From: Myripristis murdjan
Taxonomy: Eukaryota; Chordata; Actinopteri; Holocentriformes; Holocentridae
Assembly: GCF_902150065.1 (NCBI RefSeq)
Contig: NC_043990.1
Span: 19,507,199-19,571,198, forward strand
Direction: 5' to 3'
DNA length: 64,000 nucleotides
Below the pieces are notes generated by a model. It searched no databases. It had not been told where the DNA came from and worked only from the letters and a program-made list of their open reading frames with translations. Of the stretch, positions 11,405 to 35,231 are shown one piece after another; the stretch's first letter is position 1; each line of letters starts with the position of its first letter. Position numbers and translations under genes: made by a program.

Positions 11405-11560
11405 AAGTAAGGACGACCTGGTATTAAAATATGTCTTTGGTGATCTGAACACGAGTGCACAGCTCTCAGTCCGTCTGTTCACACCTGGCACTAAAATGTG
11501 TCTTCAAATGCATCTCACCTGCCCACTTGTGATTGGATCTCACTTTCCTGCTTTATATGC
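11405..11560. repeat. Interspersed repeat fragment
   Basis: Contains ttcacacctggcactaaaat and acttgtgattgga, segments I associate with a common teleost interspersed repeat. The end with 'cacctggca' resembles the terminal inverted repeat of the element at 60957-61423. Confidence 0.4.
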
Positions 11561-12379
11561 AAATAAACACATTTCATTTGCATTAGCAAGTTGCTGTTTT
11601 TTTTTTTTTTTTTTTTCAGTTGAGCTAAAGTGTGGGTGTGTGTGTGTAAGAGAGAGATGTATTATATGCACAGTGAAACAGATGGTATCACTCTGCAATG
11701 AAATTCTTACTTTGCTAGTCCTCCTTCCACACAAAATAAATAAATAAAGTAAAAAAAAAAAGGCATTTAACAAAGCCTATAGTCTATGCAGAACACAAAG
11801 CCAAACAGACGGACATACACGGGCACACAAACACACACACAAACACAATCAAGAGTCAAAAATAGAAATGAACCCGCTGCAAGAAAAGTTGTGTAATCCA
11901 GTTTCCCCATCAGCAGACAGCTAAATTATGGGGCTTCCACTCCCGTAAGACGGATCCCATCCATCTGTGAGCAGAGATAATCACTTTGACCATTATTTTT
12001 TTGTGTTATCTTTTCCTCAGTGTGGTGCACTGCCTATCTGCACACTATTCTTCTGATCTCAGAAACCAAATTGATTGTTCCATTAACTCATCTTGTCCTT
12101 AACTGGCCCTAATCTTGGAGTGACATTGATGATTTTGTTATAGGAAAGAAGCTGTTATCCTGTTAGAGGTGGTGCATCGGTGAAAGTGTGCAATGCAATA
12201 ATTCCAATTTACCGAATAATAACTGCTGATTGCAATCTCACTCATCTGTGCTCAGTGGAGTTGTTTCTGCACAGTAAGTCTATTTTTCACCCGACTGCTC
12301 TCGTTTGATCTAGTTAGTGGTAGTAATCTGACACTTCATCAATCCCTGTGGAGCTAATCTCATTTTGCTCGCTCCCAAT

Positions 12380-12873
12380 CTGAGTGTTCAAAGTGGACAA
12401 AAGCGGCGTTACGGGTTGAAAGGGATTCAGTGATAAAATGACTGTCAACACAAGAGCTTGAACCCTGCTCGGTTTGCCAGCCCAAATACAGCTTTCACAG
12501 TCTTCAGTTATGGAGCTAGGCATAGAGTGACTTAATTTCCAGTTTCACTTTAAGACAGAATCTTTGCTTAAATGGACTGCCTTGCTGTTTCCAGAGACAT
12601 CACCGAGAGAGTTGCTGGTGTTATAGCGCTGAACGGAGCCAAAACTGGCCTGTGGGATCAATGCTGTTGTTACTGTTCTACTTGTGCTTATGACAATCAA
12701 GCACCAAGAGAGAGAGCATGGTGTATGGAAACAACACAACTGAGTGAACGGCTGGAAATGAATGAATGCATCATGATTTACCTCAAGGTATATTACTGTT
12801 ATAACAAACTGTGACCTGATGACTGGCATATTTAACAAATGCCTACTTCATCAAAAACCAGAGAGAGGCTAAT
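12380..12873 (+). repeat. Module C, copy 3
   Basis: Diverged direct copy of 5504-5977. It carries an extra ~27 bp (around 12570-12596, ending tttccag) absent from the other two copies. The plus frame is open for 80 codons from 12572, again with CCCYCSTC, and ends within the same 'caaactgtga' stop context. Confidence 0.8.
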
Positions 12874-12885
12874 CACGCACACACA

Positions 12886-13146
12886 CACACTGGTGTTTCC
12901 ATCACTTCAGAGGACATTACATTGACTTACATTCATTTCCTGGAGATTTATCCTAACCTAACCACTACCTGCCTAATCCTAACCCTAACCCTAAAGTTAT
13001 CTTACCTTTAAATCAAGTCTTCACCCTAAAAATGATTTTCACTAAGGGGACTTGCTTTTTGTCCCTCTAAGGGAGGCGAGTCCCCACAGCATGTGTAAAC
13101 TGTGTAAACAGATTTATGTCCCCACAACATCAGCAATACCTAGACA

Positions 13147-13213
<67 letters not shown>
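12886..13213. repeat. Teleost interspersed repeat with terminal (CA)n
   Basis: The stretch with 'ggacattacattgacttac', 'gggacttgctttttgtccct' and 'gtccccacaacatcagcaat' matches a repeat I recognise as widespread in fish genomes. It ends in a 65-bp CA run (13149-13213). The short ctaaccctaaccctaaa inside it is part of this repeat rather than a telomere. Confidence 0.6.
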
Positions 13214-13215
<2 letters not shown>

Positions 13216-13271
13216 GAAAATCAACTGAACTAAGACAAATACACAAGTTACAGTTTCATGTATAAAACAAC

Positions 13272-13277
13272 TTTAAT
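13272..13277 (-). promoter_or_regulatory. smarcc1 poly(A) signal candidate
   Basis: ATTAAA on the minus strand (tttaat on plus), about 270 bp past the smarcc1 stop codon. Confidence 0.45.
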
Positions 13278-13546
13278 GAGCTGAGTTCAGTCTGCAGTTG
13301 TCTCAACTCAGAAGTCAGAACACAAACATTTCACAGATAGCAGAGAGGCTAAGCCACTGACCACAGACAGGCCAAATGTGTTGATGTGCGAGTGTGTCTG
13401 TTTCAGCGTATGAACACATGACATGATGCAGCTGAAAAGGTACTGAGACTTCAGATTTTGTTTCTGTACATATGTGTGCATCGATTTTGTTTTTTTAAAA
13501 ATATGTGTGGACCGACACCGTAGCGTGCACCGCATGTCTGGCCTGC

Positions 13547-24074
<10,528 letters not shown>

Positions 24075-24947
24075 TGTGGCCGCACTAAACCCTGTTTTTA
24101 TCCTCACACGGGAACACAAAACTAGCTAGCGCGCTCGCTAGCTTGTGCAGCTCTCTCTCTCTCTCTCCTCTTTCGCTCTCTCTCTCTCGCGAGATTCAAC
24201 GCGATGTTTGCATTTCGAAATAAGGGTTTTTGTGTTTCAAATATTTGTCCTACATTTTTATCAGTTCTCAATCGCACTGTGTGCTTTTAGTTACTTCATT
24301 CTGTATATGTTTTTGTGTGTGTGAGTTGAATATGCAAACACATTACCTATTGTGCACATAAAATAATGTTTTATTACAGGCCAAAACCTTTACTTTGAAG
24401 GTAGGTTTTTCAAGGAAGTATCTATCCAAAACATACACGCTAAACAGGCGAGTAGACGTCAAAGTGGTGAGCAGAGAAGATACACTATATTCCTCTAAAC
24501 TTACACCCAACTCATGCAGTCTGTTGCCTTTTTTTACCCGTGTAGTATATGAGTGTCTCATTTAATATGCAAACAAATTATTTATCCCTGTTTACGTTTT
24601 GTCGCTGCAATTTCCGCGTAGCCTGTCACACATTTCCAGTGGCAGCACCTATCAGAAAAAAACAAAAACATTTTCTCAGTGGCTGCAAGTTTTTCCACAA
24701 GTCATATTTTTCCACTGCATTTTATTATTGGGTACATGCTAGCCTCTAATAGCATCATCAGGGAAGTAGAGAAGGGTCAAGGAAATGCACTGTGAAGGGG
24801 AACTAGGAACTTCCAAAAAACTAATTCACTTAGTGTGAACTGTTTATTGCCAAAGTGGAGCCAAGGTGCGTTTCAAAGTCCTCCCAGCTTCATAGTAAAT
24901 GACTAATTCGTCTTTCTGCTCCATGTCATCACAGACCCTGAGATCCT
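24075..24947. promoter_or_regulatory. Shared smarcc1/aste1 promoter interval
   Basis: The two start codons are 873 bp apart and diverge. The smarcc1 side holds a CT-rich tract (24150-24190) ending in an exact TCTCGCGAGA element at 24185-24194, the CGCG motif bound by BANP at vertebrate promoters. On the aste1 side an acceptor-like tcatcacag ends at 24932, so aste1 probably has an upstream non-coding exon in this interval. Confidence 0.55.
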
Positions 24948-27900
24948 ATGGGTGTCCAGGGTCTAACTACCTTTGTGGAGGGGCACAGAAACCTCTTTAA
25001 GGATGTGAAGTTCAGAGATAGTCGTTTGGTTATTGACGGCTGCAGTCTGTATTTCCGCCTCTATTTTGAGAACGGCTTGGACCAGCAACATGGAGGAGAC
25101 TATGATGCTTTCTCCCACCTGCTCTCTGCGTTCTTCTCGGCCTTGGCAGACTGCAACATTCAGCCATATGTGGTACTGGATGGAGGTAGGGATGCAGCTC
25201 TTTGGAGAACTTAGTTATAATAATATATGATCATATGCGCTTATTTAACTTAAAAATAATTCTTAAACTTGCTCCAGGTCTAAATTTGTCCCATGTTACA
25301 ATCATAATGGCTTAATTTCTGTATTTTTTGTGTTGGTAAGGCATGGACCCCAGTGACAAGAAATTCTCCACCCTGCGACAGCGTCTGCAGTCCAAGATCA
25401 GGGAAGCTGAGGTTCTCTGTCACGGCCGTCACGCCTCAGTTCTGCCCATCCTCACACGGGCTGTCTTCACTCAGGTCCTCATCCAGAGAGGAGTCCCAGT
25501 GGTCCAGTGCCCGGCCGAGGCTGACTGGGAGATTGCCTGTTTGGCTTACCAGTGGAACTGCCCTGTTCTGACAAATGACAGCGACTTTTATATCTTTGAC
25601 CTGCCAGGTGGGTGAGAGGTCATTTCCTGGAGTCAAACCAGGAAGAAACGGGCAACTATCAATCCATCTGTTTGTCCAGTGCTCATCATTCCATCCATAC
25701 ATTCATAATATCTATTTTTTCCTCAATATGTGCATTGTTTTGGATACAAATACAGTCCTTCATAATTTGTGGAATTAAGACAGGGTGTGATGTCAAACAA
25801 AACTAAGTTGTCAATAATATCCCTTTAAAATATTTAATAACTAATTTTGTCAGTTTTAAAATGACAGCAGATTTGTGTGTCTTGATGTCCCAAAATCATC
25901 AAATCAATACAATATAATTATACTGAAAGACAATAATGATATTGAATCATTACCCAGTTGCACTTTCTTCTTTTGTTTTCTCATCCTAGGCGGTTACCTG
26001 CCACTCCGTTTCTTCCAGTGGACCAACCTAAGAGGCAAAGCCCCCCGCTGCTACATCTCAGCTCGATGCTACACCGCTATTGGGCTGTGTCAGTGGTTTG
26101 GCATGAGGCGGGAGCTGCTACCGTTGTGTGCCGTGCTGACTGGTAATGACTATGGCTCACCCAGAGGAGCTGAAAAAGTCCTCGCTTGGCTAGATGATGC
26201 CGGGCTGGTACAAAGTGCCGGCAGGGGAAAGGGTAACGCATCGTCTTGTCGCATCGAGGGCTTGCTCCTCTGGCTCTCGTCTTTCTCAGGCCTGGATGAG
26301 GCTGTGGAGGAAGTGAGCGAGCTGATGGGGGAGACAGACAGAAGGGGAGGAGGAAGGGGTCAAGGGGGGAACAATGCTAAGCACAGTTCGCAGCTGTGGG
26401 CAGGTATGCATGAGTACTACATCAACCCTCAGAGCTCCCTGGCCAGCTGGTTCTCTGGAGGCAGGGCAGCCCCAGGAGGGGAGGCGTCTGGGTTTACCCA
26501 GCTGCCGGAGTGCTTGTCCAGGGTTGCAGCACAGGGGCTGTTGGCCCCTTTGGTGCTGGATGCCCTGGTGATGCGCAGGGTCCTGCTCATCCCACAGGTG
26601 GAGAACAGCAAGCTAGCCAGCAGCCACTGTAGCGCTAGAGCCATACGCCAGGGCATATATTGGATTGTTCTGCGGAGACCGGGCCAAGACAGCCAGGCTC
26701 ATGGAAGGAGTGGTAGTGGGCAGCAAGTGAAGGGAGCAGGAGGAGTCCAAGCACAGTATGTCAACATCAGCCAGGGTCAGAGAGGTGGGAGGGGGCGTGG
26801 GGGCTGTCAGGTTGGGGCAGGTAGGTGTCGTAATTCACCTGTGCAGCAGGCTGTAAATACAGGAGTCAGCAGTGGACAAGGTGCCGGTGCAGCAGCATCA
26901 CAGGCTCAGAGCTGTGCCGCCCCAATATGTGTAGAGGAGTATGACCGGTTGGATCTGAACCTGAAGAAAAACCAGGTGGAGGCAAATCCACTCAAAACCC
27001 CTATATGCCTGGACACCATTGGCCAGGTAACAATGACATCAAAGTAATGACCATTAAAAAATGTCAATTAGTGACTTTCTTTTATGCTCAATAGTTTTGA
27101 ATTCAAAAGTTTCTGGTATATCTGCAATATTTTGGTCATACAGTATTAGTGCAAGCTAGGTAATATGGATAAAATAAAATAGTCCATTATTTTTGATCAA
27201 ATACCTCAACATCGATAGTGTGACAATATTATAGGGATTACTATTGGTGCTTTACACACATGATTTTTAATAAACTATCATAAGTAATCATCAGTAATGA
27301 TGACCAATTAGGTAGAGGCATATAGTATAATAGCTTGTTTAAGTTAAAATTGCATCCCATTGCTGTAATGCAGCATTTAAAATCAGGAAAACACAACACT
27401 TATGTTATATTACCATATTTTGATAACAAAACTCCTAGACAATATCTAGTTTCATATGACAATATTGATATAACATTAATATACGTATATCACCCAGCCC
27501 TGATTTCCATATTTTTAGGATTTTACTTTTTTAATAACAGGATTGATATGAAATGGACAAATGATACTCAAAATACAAAACCTATGATTTTATCCTCCGT
27601 TGTCTTCCTCTGTGTACATCCAAGGCTCCTGTTGCAGTGCGGCTCGGCGTGCTGTTGGAAGTCTTAGGGGTAAACGAGTCTGTCTTGGCTCCTGTTCCTC
27701 TGCACCTGAGGCTGTTTGTCGCAGTGACAGGCTTCTGGATGCGTGAGGCCAGTCCACCTCCTTCACTGCACCAGCTCCAGGCTCTGCTGCTGGGCGCTGT
27801 CTACGGAGAGCTGTCCTGGAACAACCAGCCTGGAGCGAACCACCACCAGCATGCTGGTTTGTCATGTTGCACTCCTTGATGTTTTTTTGTGAAGCTCAAT

Positions 27901-29637
27901 TTGTGTCCAGCTGTGATCCAAGGCACATATACCCTCTTTAAAAAATGAAGGCCATCTCCTAGTTATTTCAGTCTGCATGCCTTTAAAAGCATTGACATAA
28001 CTACATGATTAGACAGCTGTGCTTCATATTTTGGATTATTGCTTGTCCTTCCAATCAGAGATTCAGTTAAATAATGTCTGACTGTATTCTAGTTAGACAA
28101 GAGATTCTCCCCACTCTTTCCCATACCATATGTTCCTTTTGTAAATTCAATTCTATTGTTTCAAGTGCATTTAGGCCACATTACTCAACCCATACTATGT
28201 CGGTATGATTTGGTTTCAGAAATTGTCCCCATCAAAGCTGACATGTTTGCATTTGTCCGTCTGCCTCAACGCCCACCTGTTTGACTTGTGCAAATTTGTG
28301 TGCAGCGCATTTGCTTGTGTGTGCATCATCTGCATGTAACACAAAATATATTGCTGTTGTGCACCATCCCAGGTCCCAGGGCCACAGAGCACACTGTGGG
28401 GATGTGTCTGGACCGACAACGTGTGAGGCCGGGGCAGAGGCGGGGCTTAGATGTGGGACTGGCTCACAGTCTCAGCCAGTGGCAGGCCTGCCTCTGGAGT
28501 GCACTGTCGCTCAATCAGCTGTTGCTGCTGCCCCTGCATGAACCCCACATTTCACAGTAAGACACAAGGAGATAAACTCGACACATTTAAACACACACAC
28601 TCTTTACATTTTCCAACTATTATTTAACAATGCAAGAGGACTGAGAACACATTCTTATTTATTCAATTGGGTTTCTGGTGTTTTACACATTAAGGAGCCC
28701 TGAAAAGATGCACTTTTGGCCCATTTGTCACAGGGTTATTTGTCACATGATACAATTCAATAATTTTGGTCGTTTTAACTACCTTGGAATTAGTTACAGA
28801 GAGAGGGAGTGGATGACTGTATTGGCAATGATGCAATACATATTACACATGGGTCACAATTTAATTTTTATGATGCACTGTATTATACAAAATTCACTGA
28901 AAATAAATCTTAAAATGCAAACTACCTCATAACACCTGGTCTGATTAATAATCTACATGACATATTATATAATGAATCAGGTGACAAAAAATTGAATTCG
29001 GAATTGAAAACTGCCATTTATTAAAGCAGAATTAGCACAAAGCACTTACTTGACACTCTCCCAAAATGTCAATAGATGTCATGATTTCAGATGCATATTG
29101 GGCATGAGAATGGATACAGTATCACCAAAAATAATATTGTGATACATGTGGGTGCTATATATTTTGTTGTTGTTGTTGTTTACTTAGTTCAGTTTTCTTT
29201 TTTTGCACAGCTGTATTACACAGTGACCCAGTAAGCTGCTCCTTAAATCTACCACAGTGAGCAGGCTGACATAAGTGATACCAAAGTGTCTCTCTGTCTC
29301 TCTGTGTTTGTGTCTCAGGTTGTTCAGCGGCACCTTGGTGCACGGCCTGCTCAGGTCGTTGAACGGCGGCCATCCCGCTGAATCCTTTCTCCCAGGAGGT
29401 TCCCGCTCTGCGCAGCTCTACCGCTGCCTGCTGGACGCTGTGAACAGCTGCAGCTCCAAAGCCCACTCCTCCACCCAATCGGCGAAAAGGAGGCGAGGGA
29501 ACCGCAGGGGGGGGAGAGGAAGAGGAAGAGGAAGAGGTGGGAGGGGAGGAGGAGGAGGAGGAGGGGAGAGAGAGACCGACGAGATGAGCAACAAGTTTGC
29601 TCTCCTTATGAGTGAGGAAGAGTTTGATGATGACTGA
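24948..29637 (+). CDS. aste1: Asteroid homolog 1 (ASTE1), XPG-like nuclease family
   Basis: Human ASTE1 is reported as a flap-cutting nuclease working with shieldin to limit DNA-end resection. Six coding exons, all GT/AG and in phase, give 758 residues: 24948-25185, 25341-25607, 25990-27026, 27625-27856, 28373-28556, 29319-29637. The N-terminus MGVQGLTTFVEGH and VIDGCSLYFRLYF form the XPG-N-like part; VVLDGGMD, CPAEADWEIACLA and NDSDFYIFDLPGGY carry the acidic residues of the XPG-I-like part (about residues 20-180). LCAVLTGNDYG, PLVLDALVMRR, LFSGTLVHGLL and FLPGG all have human counterparts. Human ASTE1 is about 679 residues. The extra length comes partly from a Gly/Gln-rich insert near residues 420-490 in exon 3 and an Arg/Gly-rich stretch near the C-terminus before NKFALLMSEEE. 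Confidence 0.93.
27165..27505. repeat. AT-rich interspersed repeat, copy 1
   Basis: Lies in aste1 intron 3 and is related along its length to 54770-55115 (shared tcatatgacaatattgatat-type tail ending near cacccagccc, and tgatgaccaa followed by aggtagag). The ends suggest a MITE with a 'gggctgggcgatat' type terminus, common in fish. Confidence 0.6.
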
Positions 29638-30253
29638 AGAGGAGGAAGGGGAATAAATTGAGCTAAGCAATATTCTAGGGGCCATGTGCTTTTTGGAGAG
29701 GTAGGACATTCCAGTGGTTTATCACGCTCAGGGAATGCCGCAAGACGACACTTTGTCAATGAAGAACGCCTCTCATTGTCTGCCACTCTGCTTGTCTTCA
29801 TGTAACTACTGTGTTATTTTATATAGGGTCTCCTGGCTCTACAGTAACACCTGCCTGCTGTTGCCAGTTTTAATGATCTTGTCATATCAAGATGTTTCAT
29901 AATGTCCAATATTTCCTAGAGCAATTTTAGCCGGTCTGTGAGAGCCTGAATGCACTAATAAGGCTTGTATAATCATGACAGATTGTAGAGATGCCTTATT
30001 ATTTTAATCAAGGTTCACAAATGTATTACTGTAATCTGTGATGACCAGAAAGTTGCCGGCAGCTAATGTAATCTTCATTTCCACCTTATGAAAATTTTAT
30101 TGCTGCTTATGTGATTTTAGCTGAAACTGCCTTAATCCCCATGTACTATGGAGATGTTTACTTATCTTTTTATACTGAAAAATATAAATTAAATTCAATG
30201 ACACATTTTTTTGGCATATTTCAGTCGTTTTTACCAGCCACCACATCACTTGG

Positions 30254-30273
30254 AATAAAATGTTTATTCAGTC

Positions 30274-30307
<34 letters not shown>
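30254..30307 (+). promoter_or_regulatory. aste1 poly(A) signal followed by a genomic A run
   Basis: AATAAA at 30254-30259 is followed 17 bp later by 31 consecutive A residues (30277-30307). Signal spacing fits cleavage right at the A run. The interval 29638-30253 is read as aste1 3' UTR. Another AATAAA is present at about 29650. Confidence 0.6.
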
Positions 30308-30310
<3 letters not shown>

Positions 30311-31017
30311 CTTTTTCCAGTTAGTAAAGCACATTACAGAAGCACTGTTCTTATGCTGTGCTTGGATTTTATATGTACAGCAACCAAGAATTAGCTATTT
30401 ACAAGCTCACAAGCTGCAGCACATCAACGTTACAGCTTTATTCAAATGATTTGGTAAAATATGCAAAGACATGATTTACTCATACTGCATTACTTTATGC
30501 AGAAGAGATGCAAACTCATGGGAGAAAAACTTGTAAACATATACATATAAACAAATACAGTGGTAAATAGATCACTAAAATCATTCAAATATACCCCACT
30601 TTGGAACTTTAAAAAAACTCACATAAGAGAGACTAGTTTGCATCCTTGATAAAGTAACAAAAAAAGTTAAATAAATCCCATTTCCAACCCAGAAAAAAAA
30701 CAGGCTGATGAGGATAATACAACACCGGCTGTTAAAGCTGAGGGAGGATTTTGACATTGCTATAACTTGAGGAGAGATTTGACCTTTTGGGATAGTTATG
30801 AATGCCACAATCATAGTCAGTTTTCCGCCTTAATGATTTTTTTTTTTTTTTTGCATCAGCTCACACTGACATGTGCCATCCAGGTGGCAATAATTGTTGA
30901 TGAAACCTTGTCAAACCTCGCCTCATCTAAATCCATTCCGCTCCATAGTCTCACGGCGCTCTAATGTAGCGGATAAATGACACTTTTACGCACACAGCAC
31001 TGAATCTTCCACATCTC
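30308..31017 (-). other. Probable klhl7 3' UTR
   Basis: The region between the aste1 A run and the klhl7 stop codon holds no coding exon. It has short A/T runs (30838-30852 T run) and a tttatt at about 30434, which is AATAAA on the minus strand. Confidence 0.4.
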
Positions 31018-34000
31018 CTATGACGATGATGAGGACGAGGCAGATGAAGAGGGAATGGGTGCGGCGTGTGCTTGGGAGTCCATGAGGTCCATGTCTTCGT
31101 CCTCGTTGGCTCCACACGTGTCGACCACACAGATCAGACAGCTGGTGACGGGAAATGCTCGCACTTTGCTGCAAGTCACCCACCTGGACACACGAGGCAC
31201 AAACTGATTTACACACAGGCGAGATGCAGCAGGAATAAAGCAGCCATACACACTGCAGCCAGGGCCTTTATTAGAGCCCGGACATTTTTGATTTTGAATA
31301 AGAGAATTAAAGAAATGAGTTTAATCACGGACTGATTTGCTTTTGAAATAGAGAAAACACTTTGACCTGATTTTTATTTTAAAAAATACATATAATTGAC
31401 AGCACCACCTGCACACAGGCTAAAAACCACCTCTGATACACCAACCTGTCTGTGTCGGTGTGGTACTCCAGGACGTGTCCGAGCCGCCCCACCCCTTGGA
31501 ACCCCGCCAGTACGTAGATGATGTCACCCACCGCAGCACACTTCACCGTCACACCTCGCCATGGCATCGGTGCAGTGCTGCGCCACTCATTACTAGCAAT
31601 ATCGTAGTACTCCACCGAGTCAAGACCACCTACAAATGCACACACACCAGTCAACTTATGTATAGCACGGCTCCATGTAATACAGAGTTACAACTACAAG
31701 GGCTCCTAGTCTATTACTGCTACTGCCTTATGCTACAGCTGTTACTGATCAGCATTATTTCTTTGTCTTCATTGTAGTAGTGTTGATATTATTACTACCC
31801 AGCGCTCCCTGGCCTCCAACAGCATAGATCCTGTTGTTGACCACCACCAGCCCATGGTTCTTCCTGGCCTCTCTCATCCCACACAGTTCCCTCCATCTGT
31901 GGAGAGAAAGAGGAAGGTCAAAGTAGAGTCTAATGGAAAAACAGTACATACTTAGAGATTTAAATGATCCAGAGCAACAAGAACAGGCACTGTGTGAAAA
32001 CCTTGAGTCAATTTTTGGTCATTTTCATATTGTAACTAACTAAGTGAAGACTCATTCATCTTTCAGTGTTAAACAGATCAATGGCAAAGTCCCAGCAGTG
32101 TGTACATGGTTGTGTGCTATGCCTCTGTGACTCACTGTTGTGTGCTGGGGTCGTAGACCTCGCAGTTGTTGAGGACCCTGCCGGAGACATTGTTGCCCAC
32201 CGTTCCTCCGCAGACGTAGATGAGCCCGTTGGCCTCCACGGAGCCGTGGCTGCAGCGGGCCATCAGCATGCTGGTCTTCACCTGCCATGACTCTGTCCGC
32301 GTGTCGTAGCATTCAAACAAGTCCAGAGCTGAGCTGCCTACACACATACACACACACGCACACAGACATGTATATTTCTGAGATCTGCTCACTAGCTACA
32401 CAATAAGTCTCCTGTCAGTCCCACTGTCCCACTTCCTGTGCTCACCCACTTCCGACCCTCCAGAGGTGTAGATCTTGCCCTGGGCGGCGCAGGCGGCCAG
32501 GCTGTCTCGTGGTGTGGGCGGGCCCAGCTTGGAGTACCAACTGTCCTTCAGGACGTTGTAGCAGTCCATGCGCTTAATGGGGAAGAGCTGCGAGCCGCCC
32601 AAGATGTAGACCACATTGTCCCAGAAGACGGCTGTGGCGTCCCGACGCTTCTCAAAGGGGCAGCGGATGTCTGTCCAGCTGGAGTCCTGGAGGATCGAAC
32701 GGAAGGACAAAGACTTTTTTTGAAAGCTGCTGAGGTAGTTTAACTTGACTATTAGTCAGTGTGTATTTAACTGAAGCGCATGTGTGTGTGCCTGCCTGGA
32801 GGAAGTGCAGCTACCTTGGGGTTGAAGTAGCGGCAGGACTGTGGCTGGGAGCCTCCGAACAGAGCGATGCGGTAGTCGTGTTTCTTGCGTCGCGGTCGGC
32901 TGCTCTCTCCCAGGTCCTCCCTGTCCTCCAGAGACAGCAGGTGGTAGCGCATCCCGCCTGAGACAAAAGCAGAGGCTCTGTCTTGGTGTGTGTGTGTGTC
33001 AGACCAGCAGGCACAAGCTAGGCTGACATCAGTGATACACAAAGTTAATGGTTCGGCTTATATCCTGTTTAACATCACATTTTCTGCCCATGGGGGGAAA
33101 GACTGTCATTTCCCACACTGCTGATGTACGTGCCTCATTTTATACATTCTGAACATAGTACACTGTGTGTGTTTACTACATCCACTTTTGACCTGACAAG
33201 CAAATCAAAATGTGTGTGTGTGTGTGTGTGTGTGTGTTGTACTCACTGATGACCATCTTGAGGCACTGTGGATTGTCCTGGATGAGGGGCTCTGCCTGAA
33301 CCGTTTTGGACAGGAAGGTTTTGGAAACCAGGGGGAAGCGGACACACCCCAACACCTCCACCATGTAGCGCTCTCTGTTACACACATCGTACTTCAGCCA
33401 GCGCACAGCTGCGTCATAGATCTAAACACACATAGCAAGCACACACAGCATGTGTGGGACATTCACATGTTATTGGGCGGGTTTATGCTTATTAACAAAA
33501 TCTTAGGACGTCTTAATAGTTAAGTTCATATCACCCAACCCTGTAGGAGAGAGAGAGAGAGTAACCATTCCACTGTCCAGGGTTAGGGTGTGTGTTCACG
33601 TGTGTGCATGTGTCCTTGTGTGTACCTGGGCCTCAGCACGGACGGTGAGTTTGTCCTGGTGCAGTAGATGTGTGAGCTGTGTCACATCTAACTGTAGAAA
33701 CTCATCCAGTTTATAGACTTCAGTGAAGTGGAGCTGGACAAAGTCTTCTGCTGCTGCCTTCAGCTCTGGACAGTCCATACACTCTGCCAGGGTAGAGATA
33801 CCTACAGGACAGGACAGGGATCAGTGACTCAAACACTGGGATGAACAGAACTGGCTAAAATATGGAAAAATAACTTCTGACATTTAAATAAATTACAAAT
33901 GCACACGGTTCATCACAACCACAACATGTAAACTGATTTCAGACAAACACAACCACACAAGCCTTTGGTACTTAGTGTAAATAATAACAGCTCAGCCCAC

Positions 34001-34214
34001 AGACTAAATAACAACTAAGGAGGGAAGGTCTCAGTAAACTGTGAGGTGAAAGTGTATGACTTAAAAAAGATGGTTATTAATCCTCACCCAGGCAGTTTGT
34101 AGCATCAATCTGTCCTTTGAGGAACTCTACACACATCTTCTTAACCGGCTCAATCTGGTACTGGTTGGCTGCATCCAACAGTGACTGAACATTACTGCTG
34201 TTGACAGAGATCCT

Positions 34215-34255
<41 letters not shown>

Positions 34256-35184
34256 TTTATCAGCCCAGTGTTTATAAGTAAGCAATAAGACAGTTCTAAT
34301 CAACCGCAACACCTTAAACAGTTTATCTTAGGCATAAACAGCATCCTGTAAATCTCCTGTGTGCCATAATATAAACACTCTACGCCATGTTTCTTACCGG
34401 GCTGTGTAGATAAACTCAACCAGCAGCTCGATAATCTCGGGTTCAGCGCTCCTCAGCTCCACCTCATGGGACATCGACTCCATCATATTGGCTGCAGAAG
34501 GAGAGGGAAGGTCGACAAAGTGAGCGAGAAAAGCAGGTATACTGTTCATAGTGATGAAAAAAAAAATCAGATAATACGGAAGTAGGTGTTGGTTTTGATT
34601 TGGCTGCATTATCAATGGCATATAATCATATCATGCGTTTAATATAGCCTACACATGAATAATCTTGAACACTGGTCCATCTGCAATACTAAATAATTTC
34701 ATTTCACTTAAATGTACACTGTAGCTGGAAATAGATGTTGACATAAAAGTAAGACTACTAATGGTAAATGGACTGCATTTCTATCGCACTTTCCAAGTCT
34801 ACAGACGACTGAAAGCACTTTACAATCAAAATATTTAGTTAAATAATAATTATTATAATGCAGTCCTACATTATGGTGGATAATGTATCCTATAATGTTG
34901 TATCCTTCCTTGTATCCTTGTATCCTTGTATAATAACTTTGCTTTTGTGTCAGCCATTCAGGTCCTTTTTGCATCTCTGCAGATTTGAGTACCAAAACTT
35001 CACTCAGATGAATACTTTATCATGATAAAAGAACTTATTTCTGAGCAACGGCCATACATTTCTGTGAGTCTGGATTTGAAACTGTAATATTCTATTAATA
35101 ACACATTGTTTGTGTTGGCAAGGGTTGCCCGCCTGAGCTGAAGGAAGCACACACACTTGACACAAAATGTGAGTGTGTTCATGA

Positions 35185-35231
<47 letters not shown>

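Larger units (their letters stand above)
10154..12379. other. 3' part of the small gene and gene-poor spacer
   Basis: Exon 3 of the small gene probably continues as 3' UTR. AATAAA at 10815-10820 is a candidate poly(A) signal. Beyond it I see interspersed-repeat fragments (11405-11560), T and A runs at 11599-11618 and 11751-11761, and no supported coding exon. A 96-codon open frame at 10911-11201 has no recognisable feature. Confidence 0.5.

Noticed and set aside
12975-12995. Short telomere-like ctaaccctaaccctaa (and ttagggttagggttg near 39249)
   Set aside because: Only two or three units. The first lies inside an interspersed repeat, so neither is an interstitial telomere block.
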